Assembly: GCA_905182985.1 (NCBI GenBank) | Contig: CAJJDN010000043.1 | Location: 286,112 to 350,111 of the forward strand | DNA length: 64,000 bases | Reading direction: 5' to 3' | Source of the DNA: Paramecium sonneborni | Lineage: Eukaryota; Ciliophora; Oligohymenophorea; Peniculida; Parameciidae | Part shown: piece after piece, positions 51,310 to 61,916 of the stretch | How positions within the stretch are numbered: the first letter of the stretch is position 1 | Layout: the number at the start of each line of letters is the position of its first letter | Notes under the pieces: generated by a model | Told to the model about the DNA's origin: nothing | The model's input: the letters and a program-made list of their open reading frames with translations, nothing else | Database searches by the model: none | Translations under genes and position numbers: made by a program

Positions 51310-52369
51310 TAGATTAATTAAATATTATATCTTTTTCATAGATATTATAAATTTCAATTTTTAGATTTTCAATTCATTAAATGTAATTTAAATGAAATAA
51401 TTAAATTATATCCAAAAATTAATCACAAATATAAAAATTAATAAAATGTTAAATATATATACAAATATATGAATATTCTGATTATCATACTAATCTTATC
51501 AAAATCTTAAATAACTCTGTATAATCTAATAATTTTTAATGGAATGTATAATTTTTAATTAGTAATGAACTTATTTTTATTAAAGTTATTCTATATCAGA
51601 AATTGAGTATTCTGATACTCGGCATACAACCGTTGAACTATTATATCTGTTTTGAGGTATAAAAATTTAATCGTATTATCATTAATCTTTTATTTATTTT
51701 GTAATTCATTATTAATTTCAAAGATTTAATGCATCCCTTTTGATTGAAAAGTGAAAAAGAAAATCAAAAGAATATCTTTAAAATAATTTATATTTTAAAT
51801 GAAATACTAATGTAAAGGTTAACACTATTATATTTCACATTAAGGTAGTATATCATAGTCCATTCAATATTGTCTATTAAATAGTTTAAGATTTAAGCAA
51901 TACATAAGTATTACTCTCAAGAACACAAAGATTTATATTGAGAAATAATAAAACAATATTAATTGATGAAAAGAGAATTTTTTTAAATTTGGGTTTTATA
52001 AATTGGAATATTTTTGACTTACAAAATTTTAAAAAAAGAAAAATATTATGATTATAGAATAAGAAAATGAAGCATTTAGTGAACTAATAGTTAAAAGGAA
52101 ACAAATGGAATTGGTAAGAATTGTTTACTAAAATAGTTAAAAAGAAGGACTATTACATAAAGGAATCTATTATTTTAATGATATTATATTGGAAGGTTAA
52201 TTTTAAAAAAAGTATTATGAAAATCAAAAGAATAATTTTTTATTATAATATATGAATTAGAACATTAATCATTTGGTTTTTCAGAAAGTAAATTTTTTAA
52301 TTTAAACTTAGTTTCTTCATTTATTGTTAATGTACTAATTTTATATATTATCTAATTTTATTGAGTTTC
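51310..52369. other. Intergenic region with a small GC-richer hairpin
   Basis: AT-rich. At 51605-51620 a perfect hairpin (GAGTAT, loop TCTG, ATACTC) is followed by a relatively GC-rich 40 bases with a second small palindrome (CAACCGTTG). This could be part of a small RNA, but no known RNA family was recognised. The 3' region of the SelW-like gene occupies about 52262-52369 on the minus strand. Confidence 0.4.
52262..52333 (-). promoter_or_regulatory. Candidate SECIS-like stem-loop in the 3' region of the SelW gene
   Basis: Downstream of the SelW stop on the minus strand, a fold can be drawn with helix I formed by ACATTAA (52333-52327) and TTAATGT (52268-52262), an internal loop, ATGA (52320-52317) opposite TGA (52283-52281) as a possible SECIS core, and a second helix AGAAA/TTTCT with further AAGT/ACTT and AAATT/AATTT pairings closing an A-rich apical loop. 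The quartet and helix I fit the SECIS plan. Helix II is short and interrupted, so this is a candidate only. AT-rich sequence forms such folds by chance. Confidence 0.35.
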
Positions 52370-52716
52370 TCAAGCCTCAATGTAATTCTTTAATTTATCT
52401 AAAATTGGTTAACATGATTTTTCATTAAAAATGCCATCACCATTCTTTTTGGAATGAACAACTTGTTTTTTGCCATCCTTATTCACTTCTATTTCAAAAT
52501 ATCCAGAAACCTAATTTATTATATTTATATTACATTTGGTGTCTATTCCCCTGTAACCTTAGCATTAGGATAGATTATTTATAAACATTCAATAAAGAAA
52601 TTGTAAAATTAACCATATCCTCATCCACTGCAATAGACTATGTGAACAGAAAACTCAGCATCTTTCTTTGTACTCATTGATTTAACAGATTCAGGAACTG
52701 TTGGTTTAGAGCCCAT
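52370..52716 (-). CDS. Selenoprotein W-like (Rdx family) protein with in-frame TGA as selenocysteine
   Basis: Reading through one TGA gives a 107-residue SelW/SelT/Rdx thioredoxin-fold protein, the usual length. Before the TGA: MGSKPTVPESVK...FSVHIVYCSG; then TGA at 52623-52621 (residue 32) and GYGQFYNFFIECLQIIYPNAKVTGEQTPN; after a 23-nt intron (GTAATATAA...ATTAG, about 52511-52533) comes VSGYFEIEVNKDGKK, VVHSKKNGDGIFNEK and the real stop TGA 52372-52370. The motif C-S-G-TGA aligns with the redox CxxU (or CxxC) of SelW, and the flanking GxxTP, GxFEV and HSKKxGDG blocks are the family's conserved ones. So TGA at the redox position is best read as Sec. The same codon ends the ORF, so a SECIS element is required. 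A Cys-to-TGA sequencing error is the alternative. Confidence 0.85.
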
Positions 52717-53282
52717 TATTATAATATTTAAATTAATAAATCTTGTTTCTCATTAAAATATTGATAAATTATATAAATTATGTTCAACTGTTATAAATGA
52801 CACTTATTATAACCGATAAAAAAAATGTTATAATCTAATTCTTATCAATATAAATACATCTATTAAACAATAATGTTAAAAAGAAATTAGAAAAATTAAA
52901 TTGAAGACTCATCATAGTTTAATGTTATTTATTTTCATTAAATATTATAAAATAGCAACAATTTTTTATTTTATATAATTTTATTATTTTCTTAAGATTA
53001 TTGAATATTTAGTATAGAAAATAAATATATAACTATTTATTAATCTTTATCAATAGAAATAATGAAATAATAATATTTAATACATTAACTTAATAAATAA
53101 AAGTTTTAATAAAAAAATTGAATGATTCCATTAAAATATTTTAACTTTCTTCATAATTTTTAGTTTTAAATAATAATGAATTAATATACATATATATATC
53201 AAAGAAAATAATATCTTTAATTAGAAATCATCGTATATTAATTATAAATACATTTATATTGATTTTATTTTATATATTTATA
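52717..53282. other. Divergent intergenic region
   Basis: About 565 bp of very AT-rich sequence between SelW and the next gene; presumed promoters, no ORF of note. Confidence 0.5.
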
Positions 53283-54092
53283 ATGCAAGAAAATTAAGAC
53301 TTTGATCCTGAGTTTCCTGTTCCACCTGTACTAGATTCACCTAAATCATAAGAATATCAGAAAGTATATATTTATGGAACAATATTTAGTTACAACAAAA
53401 ATACTAGGCCATCAAATAAATAGTGATGTCAAGTGAAAATTCGAAGAACCCTGCTGAAGTTTTACAAAAATTGCAATCTTTCTTTAATGGTCGATAAGGC
53501 AAATTAGAATCATAATCAGAATAAACATAACCGGAAATGTTGAAGAGTGCTAATGTTTCTAGGAGATTTATTTTTTAAAAACCTGGAACTGCAAACAATC
53601 TGAATTATACTCAAGAACTTGAAAAATAGAATATGACATTGAAATAAAGAATAATTAAGGTTTCTTAAGCAAGGGAAAATGATACTAATTAAATTTAACT
53701 TGAATATAACAAAATGAAGGTAAGAGTAGAAAATTTAGAAAAAGAAAATAAAAAATTAAAATCAGAATTCTAAAAATGTTACACTTAATTAAAAGAGATG
53801 AAATAAGAGAAAGAAGAAGAAGAGAAAATGAAATGGCATAGAGAAGCAGTTTCAGATAAAAACCCATATTTAATGGATGAATTTAGAAAGAAATTAGATG
53901 AAAAAGACAAAGAAATTAAAAGATTATCAAAAAACCTTAAAAAAGTAAGAAATACTTTCTAATATTAATTAGTTCACTATTCTAGAAAAAAAATTGTGGG
54001 TAAAAGAGAAGGCATTTGAAGTAGAAAGAAGTGAATATTTAGATAGAATTTTATATTTAAGTGGAAGACTTGGTTTAACAAAATTAGAATGA
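53283..54092 (+). CDS. Coiled-coil protein, 251 residues
   Basis: Starts MQENQDFDPEFPVPPVLDSPKS and, after an intron (53364-53389, 26 nt), continues through a Ser/Asn-rich part into a strongly charged coiled coil (NKMKVRVENLEKENKKLKSE; MKQEKEEEEKMKWHREA; EFRKKLDEKDKEIKRL). A second intron (53945-53972, 28 nt) leads to a conserved-looking C-terminal segment FTILEKKLWVKEKAFEVERSEYLDRILYLSGRLGLTKLE ending at TGA 54090-54092. No named family recognised. The intron placements give an exact codon count. Confidence 0.68.
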
Positions 54093-54374
54093 ATGCTTAT
54101 TAATTTTCAAAAGTTCTTTATTAAATTTAATAAAAATTTAACATTTTATTATTTTAATGGATATTATATATCAATCTATATCTTATAGTAAAAATAAACT
54201 AATCAATAATTAAATAGATCCAGTTAAATAAAGTGTAGTTTGTTTTTTAAGCAATTTATTTCTATAATTTAATTTGAGAATAAATTAAATTTATATTTAC
54301 TAAGATTGTAAATATGTTTAAATAAATAATAGAAGTTAATTCAAAAATAAATATTATTAATATTATGTTTTATT

Positions 54375-55436
54375 TCAATCTAACATTTCTTTAAAAACTG
54401 CGATACATTAAGTTGTATTAAATTTAAATCTATCATATGTTTTCCTTCTATAAATTCTCTTTTATCCCATCATTGCTAATTTATCAGCTTTTTTAACATA
54501 TTTTCTTTTTTGTCTAATTTACCCTTACTTTTATAAATCTGGATCCTTATATTGTTCAGTGACTGAAACATATTTTTTATCTGGTTAAACAAACATTAAA
54601 GGTTGTTATTATAACTATTATGCAGATTAAGATTAAGGATTAGACTTTTATTACTAGATTTGATGAATAATTTTAGGTTCTGAATCTTCACTATCAGAAT
54701 TATTTTCAAGCATTCTAAGCAATCTAATTGATTATTATTATTCAGCCTTAGGAATATCTTCTTAAACTTATTGAATATCCAATTCTCGTCCTTCTGCTTT
54801 AATTTTTTTAGAAATGTTTAAACCATCATTTTGAATTTCTAAATTATTATTATTAGTAATAATGACTCTTTTTTGTTTTAGTTCATTTTCAATTAAGGTA
54901 GATAATTTTTATAATGAATCTAATATTGTTTATAATTGATGTGTTTATTCTTTAACATGGTTTCTCAAATCTTAGATTAATTTATCCCAAATCTTATATT
55001 CCTAATTATCAGCAATTAATTAAAATGTCCATTAATTTGATTAATCTTTATAAAATAACATATGTTATCCAACTTTTTTTAAAGCCATTTATTGAGAATT
55101 GGTAGGATGTTCAACTTGTAGAATTCCTTCAACTTTTTTAAATTGATCAAATTCTATGGTTTCCTTTCTTTTTTGATATAAAAGTTTAAGGCTTTCTTAA
55201 AGTGATTAATCAAATTTAGCTATTTAATTAGTATATTCTGTCAGATTATCTAATGGTTTAGGATTATCATGTTGAGAAATCATATTAGCAACAGATCTTT
55301 TAAATTATAAGAGTTCAATTGTCAAATGATTTTGATGATCTTTGACAATACAAATAGGACATAGAACAGCTTGTTTGCATAAGGCTTTAAGACAGATATG
55401 GGTCTTGAGTTATCCTTAATGATATTGACATTTCAT
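54375..55436 (-). CDS. B-box-like zinc-binding protein with a basic tail
   Basis: Intronless, 353 residues. The N-terminus has a Cys/His cluster, MKCQYHQGQ...HICLKALCKQAVLCPICIVKDHQNHLT, spaced like a degenerate B-box (C-x2-H, C-x4-C, C-x2-C, H-x2-H), as in TRIM-like proteins where it supports protein contacts. A coiled-coil-like region follows (residues about 60-200), then a Gln/Ser-rich linker and a basic tail (GQIRQKRKYVKKADKLAMMGQKRIYRRK) that could bind nucleic acid. No RING precedes the B-box. Function unknown. It starts 45 bp from the divergent SLC33 gene. Confidence 0.65.
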
Positions 55437-55481
55437 TGAATTGTGAAAAAAAATAATCCTCCTTTTAATTATTTAGTTTTT

Positions 55482-56806
55482 ATGTAAATAGGATAAGTAA
55501 TATTAACAACTCTCTATTTTATATAAGGATTAATTGTAGGTTTACCTGCAGGAGCAATCTAAATGTTATTTGCACATGATAAGGATATTGGGATATTCAC
55601 TTTATGCACAATACCATGGGCTTTTAAATTTGTATGGTCACCAATTCAAGATTATTATTTTTTTGAAAGATTTGGCAAGCGAAAAACATATATAGTGCCA
55701 TTATTCTTAATTATGGGAGTTCTTATGATAATGGTAGCAGAATCTGAACACACTCTACTAAATCTATTTTATTATTATATTGCCATTGTGGTATGTTTAT
55801 CTACAAGTGATACTGCTATAGATGGTTGGTCAGTTACATTGTTATCTAATGTGGCTTAACAAAGTGTATGTTAAACTTTTGGATAGTAAATTGGTTGGTT
55901 TATTACCCAATCAATTTTCATATTGTTAAATCAAAAGAGCATACTCAATTTTGCTTAATATTAATTAATTTTAGGAATCATATGTATAGTAATGTCATTT
56001 ATTGTTATTTTTGTTAAAGAGACTAATCCAGTTGAAGTTATACATTATTAAAGTCTCTTTTAATAAATTAAATAAGTTAAAGGATTATATTATAATAAAA
56101 ACCTAAGATTTTTATGTTTGTTCATCTTCCTATAAAGAAATGGAATATCATTTATGGATATTGCTGCTCCTATTGTAATGATAAGAGCAGGAATGGAAAA
56201 AGTATTTCTTAGTGAGTCATAAATTTTTATTTTTTGTTGTACTTTCTGGATTCCATTAGTTATTGGTTATTTTATATCAGGAAAAAAGAAGGAGAATGCT
56301 TTAGTAATAAGTGCTTTGACTTATCAAACAATTAATATGGCTTTCTTTTTATTAGATTATTATGAATATCGAAAATATCCATTAAGTGAAGGAACAGTAA
56401 ATTAATTTTAATACTTGTTTTGTTTTTAATTGTTAATACATGAGTATTTATATTGATTAAAATTAATAGAATTTTTAGGAAAATCTTTACAGTGTGTGCA
56501 TTTTCATTTGTAGCTGAGATTGTTGAACCCTAGTTAGCTGGAATGTAAATATCAATGATTAGTTCATTACATAATTTTAGTAGAGTAATACTTGATCCTT
56601 TAGTTTTATAATTAACTGCATATGCAAACATATATGTTTTGGTTACGATATGTGTGATATATTAAATCATAGTTTTGAGGAAGTATGGAGATGAATTCAA
56701 AATCAAATAATTTATAGCTAAAGAAAATTGGACACTTCATACTCAAGACACAATTGATAACTATCATGAATTAAAGGAACTTAAAGAATTAAATAATCAA
56801 CCATGA
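55482..56806 (+). CDS. SLC33-type acetyl-CoA transporter (major facilitator)
   Basis: A 432-residue multispan protein. Diagnostic segments of the acetyl-CoA transporter family: GLIVGLPAGAIQMLF, PWAFKFVWSPIQDYYFFERFGKRKTYIVP (the FKFxWSPIxDxYxxxRFGRRK motif), STSDTAIDGWSVTLLSNVAQ (DTAxDGWA), and a late VAEIVEPQLAGMQISMISSLHNFS. The family moves acetyl-CoA into the ER/Golgi lumen for protein and glycan acetylation. One intron, 56444-56469 (26 nt), fixed by the frame of the last two spans. The start ATG 55482 is 45 bp from the divergent B-box gene. The last 45 residues are cytosolic and charged. Confidence 0.88.
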
Positions 56807-56829
56807 TTATTATTAAATATATAATTTAT

Positions 56830-57064
56830 ATGCTTAGAAAATTAGTTTTTAGATTTTCATAGGATTTTGAAAAAGTTATTCATTCTAAACTAACTAAAGT
56901 TTTAAAAGCTACCAAAGTAGAAATAATTGACACATCTTTAGAAATTGAATCATCTATTTCAAGATAAATCAAAAGAGAAATAATATTAAATGGTTATTGA
57001 AACATTAAAAAAAGATATGTCAGGTCTTGATGGATATTAAATTAAAACTAGCATTGCTAAGTGA
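56830..57064 (+). CDS. Small BolA-like protein, 69 residues
   Basis: Starts MLRKLVFRFSQDFEKVIHSKL, with a basic N-terminus that could target mitochondria. A 25-nt intron (56917-56941) joins it to LNHLFQDKSKEKQYQMVIETLKKDMSGLDGYQIKTSIAK, which resembles the C-terminal half of BolA-like proteins (FxxKSxxxRHxxV...L...I..I.T). The central beta strands with the conserved HF motif are missing, so it is shorter than normal BolA (about 85-100 residues). If the 25 nt are kept as coding, VEIIDTSL reads as the BolA VEVxDxS strand but the frame then breaks. It may be a decaying BolA gene or a short unrelated protein. Only 23 bp follow the SLC33 stop. Confidence 0.4.
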
Positions 57065-57647
57065 ATGAATTATTTATCTATATTAAATTCAATTTTAATT
57101 ATGATTAAGTGTATCTTCTTAATCTTAACTTTGCTTAACAGCTTTATAATCCATCAAAAAGATACTAGATTATATTGATTATGAAAAAGAGATGTTTTTA
57201 AATTTTTTAAATATTATGAATTTGGAGATTAAGTTGAAAGTAATTGAAAAAACCCAAAAAAAATGGTGTGTTACTTAAACTGATGTTCAATTTATTTTGG
57301 ATTTATAAAAATAGATTTCGTATATGAAAAAGTATCTTAAAAAATTTACATTTCAAATATGATAAATTAGAAAGAGAATATGAAGAGAATTAAAATAAAG
57401 GTATCTTATTATCTCTGAATGGTTTGATAATAAATGCTGGGTTCCATTTTACTTGAATATAAATTGAATTTTTGAAAAGAATATTAGAAAAATAGTCTCA
57501 AAATAAGTATTATTGAATTTCTAAAAAATAAAAAGTGAATGGAATATGAGATTATAATGAGTAATTATATTTCGTCATTAATTAATAAATGCATAATCCA
57601 ATTTTTAGTGATTACATGCAGAAAAATGCATAAATTAAATTTATTAA
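57065..57647. other. Stretch with broken coding-like frames
   Basis: A + frame around 57110-57355 reads LQSIKKILDYIDYEKEMFLNFLNIM...TQKKWCVTQTDVQFILDLQKQISYMKKYLKK and then hits TGA; shifting by one base at an A6 run (about 57331) continues as KYDKLEREYEENQNKGILLSLNGL. Both parts look like one helical protein interrupted by a frameshift or an unplaced intron. No start codon fits cleanly. It may be a decayed gene or a gene with a sequence error. Confidence 0.35.
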
Positions 57648-58693
57648 ATGAAGAAAACACATACAAGATATTTAGTGGAAATACCTACTCATGAATATTA
57701 AGATAAGAAGGTCTATTATGTTATAAAGGTAACTAATTTAGACACAAAGGATTTTAAAGAAGTTAAAAAACGATACTCTGAATTAGAATCTATTCACTAT
57801 AAAATTTTGGAATGGATCAACATTTTCAAAATTAAAATCCCTTAGTTATAATTTCCAAAAAAAAAAATTCTTTTCAGTACTAATCTATCTGAAGAGAGTA
57901 TTATAAAGCGAGTATTTTCATTTATCTATGTCAGAGATGTGAATTATAGTAATATTTTAATGGTGTTTTCTAACATCCTGAATTATAAAGTTTGGGATCA
58001 ATAGAGGAGTTTATTCCTGTGACTAAAAATAGAAATCTGCCTGAACAGAATTAAATAAATCAAAATTCAAACAATTAATGGTCAGAAATTGAAGCTTTAA
58101 AGAAATCTTACTTGGCCAAATATGAAAATCAGGTTTTTTCATTACCTTAATAAAAACCTCAATAATAAATCAAGTATATATGATTTATATATTAATTTTA
58201 GATAGTAATATAGTTTTAAATTTGTAGAGCATGCCTTTATTGATAATTCAGCAATTTATACAATTGAAATCACAGATCATTATGCCAATAAGAGTTGGAA
58301 ATTTAATTAAAGATATTAAGATCTTAAGGAAAACCATAGATAATTAAAAAAAATAAAGATAAACTTTGAATTACCAGAATTTCCTTAAAAAAAGGTTATA
58401 AATTCTATGGATAATAATGATTTAAAAGATAGAAAAACTTAATTGGAAGTCTATTTGAATTCAATATTTAAGTATGTTGATAAAAATATAAATTTAGATA
58501 TCATGAATTAGTTTAAAGTAATCTTATGGTATTCTTTATTGCTAAAAGTCAATTAGATGGTAATGAAATAGGATGTAGATCAAAAGGTCCATCATAAACA
58601 ACATTAGAAAATTCAAGTATTTAAAGCCAAACAAATAACTTGGATTAAAATGATGACTTTGATCCAAAGCAACCGAGAAAAATAACATGTTGA
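57648..58693 (+). CDS. Tandem PX-domain protein
   Basis: A 322-residue protein with two PX (phox homology) domains. PX1: YLVEIPTHEYQDKKVYYVIKV, KRYSELESIHYKILEW, IPQLQFPKKKI, SEESIIKRRCELQQYFNGVFQHPEL. PX2: FVEHAFIDNSAIYTIEITD, WKFNQRYQDLKENHRQL, FELPEFPQKKVI, LKDRKTQLEVYLNSIFKYHELVQSNLMVFF. Each has the RY-S/D-L...H basic/aromatic site and the proline-rich FP turn used to bind phosphoinositides such as PI3P on endosomal membranes. The C-terminus is short and hydrophilic. Introns: 57912-57934 (23), 58174-58201 (28), 58472-58497 (26). Each falls in a PX domain or the linker and restores the conserved frame. Confidence 0.83.
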
Positions 58694-58753
58694 TGTTCTC
58701 TTACTTAATTTGTATATATAATAATTTTAACAGTAAAATAATTAAATATTCAA

Positions 58754-60724
58754 ATGAGTTACAATAGCAAAACTATTGATTTAATTCTGAAGGCTTAAGA
58801 ACCAAATTAAAAGTAATTCACATCCTTTCAATAATTCTTTAAATCTAATAATCCACCACCTTTGTTATTTGAAAAAAACATAACACCAAAGAATGTGAAA
58901 GTCTAGCGTTCATTTTCTAATAAAACATAAGATTCAATTAAGGAAACAAAAAGAAAAAGTTTAAGTTAATTAAAATACCCAGAATATAGGATGTTAAAAA
59001 TATACGCAAGAATTAAGCCAGGGGAATGTTAACTTAATTATGATAAATAATCAATTCTTATTGAAAATAATTCTTATAATTTTGATAGAGTATTTGAGTA
59101 ATAAGCTAAATAGGTATATTAAATAAATAATATTAGGATGAAATTTTTGACATTATGGCAAAACAGACAGTTGATGATTTTCTTAATAATATAAATGGAT
59201 GTTTGATAGCATATGGATAAACAGGAAGTGGTAAAACATTTACAATGTTTGGAGAATCAAGTAATCCTGGAATTGTTTTAAGGACATTTACACATTTGTT
59301 TTAAAGAAATTAAGAAACAATATATGTTTCAATTTTAGAAATATATAAAGATCATGTTTATGATTTGATATCTGGTGTTTAGGATTTAAAATTAAAGGAA
59401 GATTTATAATTAGGATTTTATGTTGATGGATTAAAGAAAATAGTATTAATTTTAAATAATTTAATTTAGAAAGTTGATAAATTAGAAAATTGTTAAGAAT
59501 TACTTTAGATAGCTGAAGAAAATAGACATGTTGCTGAGACTAAATTAAATGCATTAAGTAGTAGAAGTCATTTAATATTAACTATTTAAATGGGAAAAGC
59601 AAAACTTCATTTAGTTGATTTAGCAGGAAGTGAAAAAGTTAATAAAACTGGAGCTATAGGCGAAACACTTTAAGAAGCTAAGAAAATTAATTATTCATTA
59701 TCATGTTTAGGACATGTTATATAATGTTTATCATAGGGATAAGATCATATTCCGTATAGAGATTCTAAACTTACTAAATTATTAATGGATAGTTTATAAG
59801 CTGATTGTAGGACATCAATTGTAAGATAATATTTTAGATTTATAGATTGTTGCAATCTCTCCTGAAAATAAGAATTAAGATGAAACAGTCTCATCTTTGA
59901 AATTTGCTTAGAGAGCTAGATTTATTAAAAAAGAAATAAGAATTGCTACTTAGAAAAAGACATATAGAGATTTAGAATTAGAAATTACTTAATTAAAATA
60001 AGAATTGTTAGAAACAAAATAAAGAATGAGTTAAACAAGTTCAGTTTCATAATTTTAATGTAGATATACTACTGATTCTGAAATTCCATGCACTGAAAGT
60101 TTAAGATTAACATATAGAAGCATTAATAATGAAAATAAGGAAAATTGTTTACCAAATCTGAAAATACAAGAAAGTAATGCTTAAAAGGATTTAGAAAATA
60201 AAATTAATTAAATTCTTATTGAATTATAAGGATTAAATAAAGAATAAAATTATGATAATATAAAAAGGCAATTAATTAAAATTAATGATCTAACTATTGA
60301 ATTAAAGAAAGCCTCTAAAGTTTTAGTGAGTACTTAAGGATTGAATAATAATTAATTACAAATTTAAAGTTAATTTATTGAAACTTAATAAGAATAGAAT
60401 AAATAGTTACAAAAGATTGCTGAATAAATTTCAAATATGGATTCAAGTAAACCAAGTTTTAATATAGCTATAAATAATATGATTAAGAATCTATAATAAT
60501 AATAAAAATAAAATATTGAAGATATGCAATTAAAATTAGAAAAAATGTATTGTGATATAAAAAAAACAACAAATGTGTCAGATTTTAATTTAAATCATTT
60601 AGCATTAAAATTAGTTGCATCTCCAAATAGATAATAATAATATTAGTAATAATAATAGATAAAAAGATCTAAATCAAAAACAAATATGAATCCTTCTGTA
60701 AAATATTTAAAAAATAAAAAATGA
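58754..60724 (+). CDS. Kinesin with an N-terminal extension and a coiled-coil tail (subfamily unclear)
   Basis: A 631-residue motor protein. An N-terminal basic extension of about 75 residues comes before the motor (MLKIYARIKPGE...). The motor has INGCLIAYGQTGSGKTFTMFGESS, switch I LSSRSHLILTI, switch [50 protein letters not shown], and VSSLKFAQRARFIKKE. Coiled coil and a Gln-rich basic end (QQYQQQQIKRSKSKT) follow. Introns: 59114-59136 (23), 59443-59469 (27; in frame with no TGA, but its removal gives the better kinesin alignment), 59821-59845 (25). It does not show the neck of a subfamily I can name with confidence. It starts 60 bp after the PX gene. Confidence 0.87.
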
Positions 60725-60760
60725 TTATAATTAACCCACATATAATACTAAATATAAAGA

Positions 60761-61916
60761 TCATTATATCTTAGCCTTATTTTAGAGTTTTTATCTAACA
60801 ATTCTTGAAAAAGGTCCCATATATTCATCAAATATGTAAACTAAAATAGCTTAAGTATAATTTGTATGATAAGGTAAATAATCATAGAATTCAGGAGCAA
60901 TCTTTGAAACAAGAGGTAATCTAGACCATGGTATATTTGGGAAATCATGATGTTCTGTATGATAACCCAAATTCAAAATTAAAAAGTTAGCAATACCAAT
61001 ATAATTATATGTTTCTAATCTATTAATGAATTCATAATGTTCAGTAATTAGATGAGCAGCTAATGGATGTAAACTAAAAAATATAAATGAATATTTACCT
61101 TAATCCAAAATAAGTAGATAATATTAACCATCCTAAAGCAGATGGTCCAATATAAATGTAAATTAATGAATTAGATATAATTATAGATACTAAGTTTAAG
61201 ATTTCATAAAAATTGGGTATTAATGGTCTTATAAAAATGGGTCTGAGTGAATAGAATAAAGGTAAAAACAGCAAAAATAAAAATTTACCTAGAGGTCCTT
61301 TAACATGATCAACTTCCCATTAAGATGGTAAATCTGGATCTAAGTTAGGTAAATTCATAAATGTATGATGATCTGCATGATATCTTATAAATACAAAAAA
61401 AAAAATACCTTCCAAAAGTAATGGCAGATGGAACTCCCTAACCAAAATTTAAAAAGATAGCCATCAATTTATTGTATTAAATACTTTCAAAACATAAGAA
61501 ATGAGTAAAATCATGCATAAGAGCATGGAGAGCATGGCTTAATACTGCTCCAATGCAATAAGATGAAACCAAATACAACAACCAATTTGTGGTTGCAAAG
61601 TAGTTAAGACACCAAAATTGAGCCAGAACTATGCCAACTCCAAGCCAAGCTGACATCAGGTCTGGACCAAAAAGAATTTTTATTTCTGGGTGCTTTTAAA
61701 GTATTTGTTATCTTCTTATTGCATGTGGTTCATCATGACCTTAATTATATCTCAATATATTATACCCATTATATGAAAATATTTTGTATTTTTTTCAAAT
61801 TTTGTTTTCCCAAATATTGATTCTTTTTATTCTGAACCACTATTTTTCTTTTCGTGCACTTTCAGAAGTTCAGGTTAATTTGAATCTTCTAATAATCCTT
61901 TAGAGTTAAGGAACAT
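60761..61916 (-). CDS. Sphingolipid delta4-desaturase (dihydroceramide desaturase, DES1-like)
   Basis: A 359-residue membrane di-iron desaturase. The N-terminal DEPHAIRRQQILQKHPEIKILFGPD is the sphingolipid desaturase lead domain. The three His boxes are present: HALMHDFTHF, YHADHH, and YHTEHH within NLGYHTEHHDFPNIPWSRLP, with the DES-specific DFPNIP. The tail LPYHTNYTQAILVYIFDEYMGPFSRIVR also matches. It inserts the trans-delta4 double bond that turns dihydroceramide into ceramide in the ER. Introns: 61740-61765 (26), 61384-61408 (25, with an 11-T run on the coding strand), 61074-61098 (25). Exact codon count. Convergent with the kinesin, 36 bp apart. Confidence 0.93.

Noticed and set aside
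52048..52680. Plus-strand ORF of 210 codons (starting MIIEQENEAFSELIVKRK) opposite the SelW-like gene
   Set aside because: The last two thirds is the antisense of SelW and its 3' region. The first 75 residues (with a MORN-like GIYYFNDIILEGQF) could be a real small gene, but no end or splice site could be placed.
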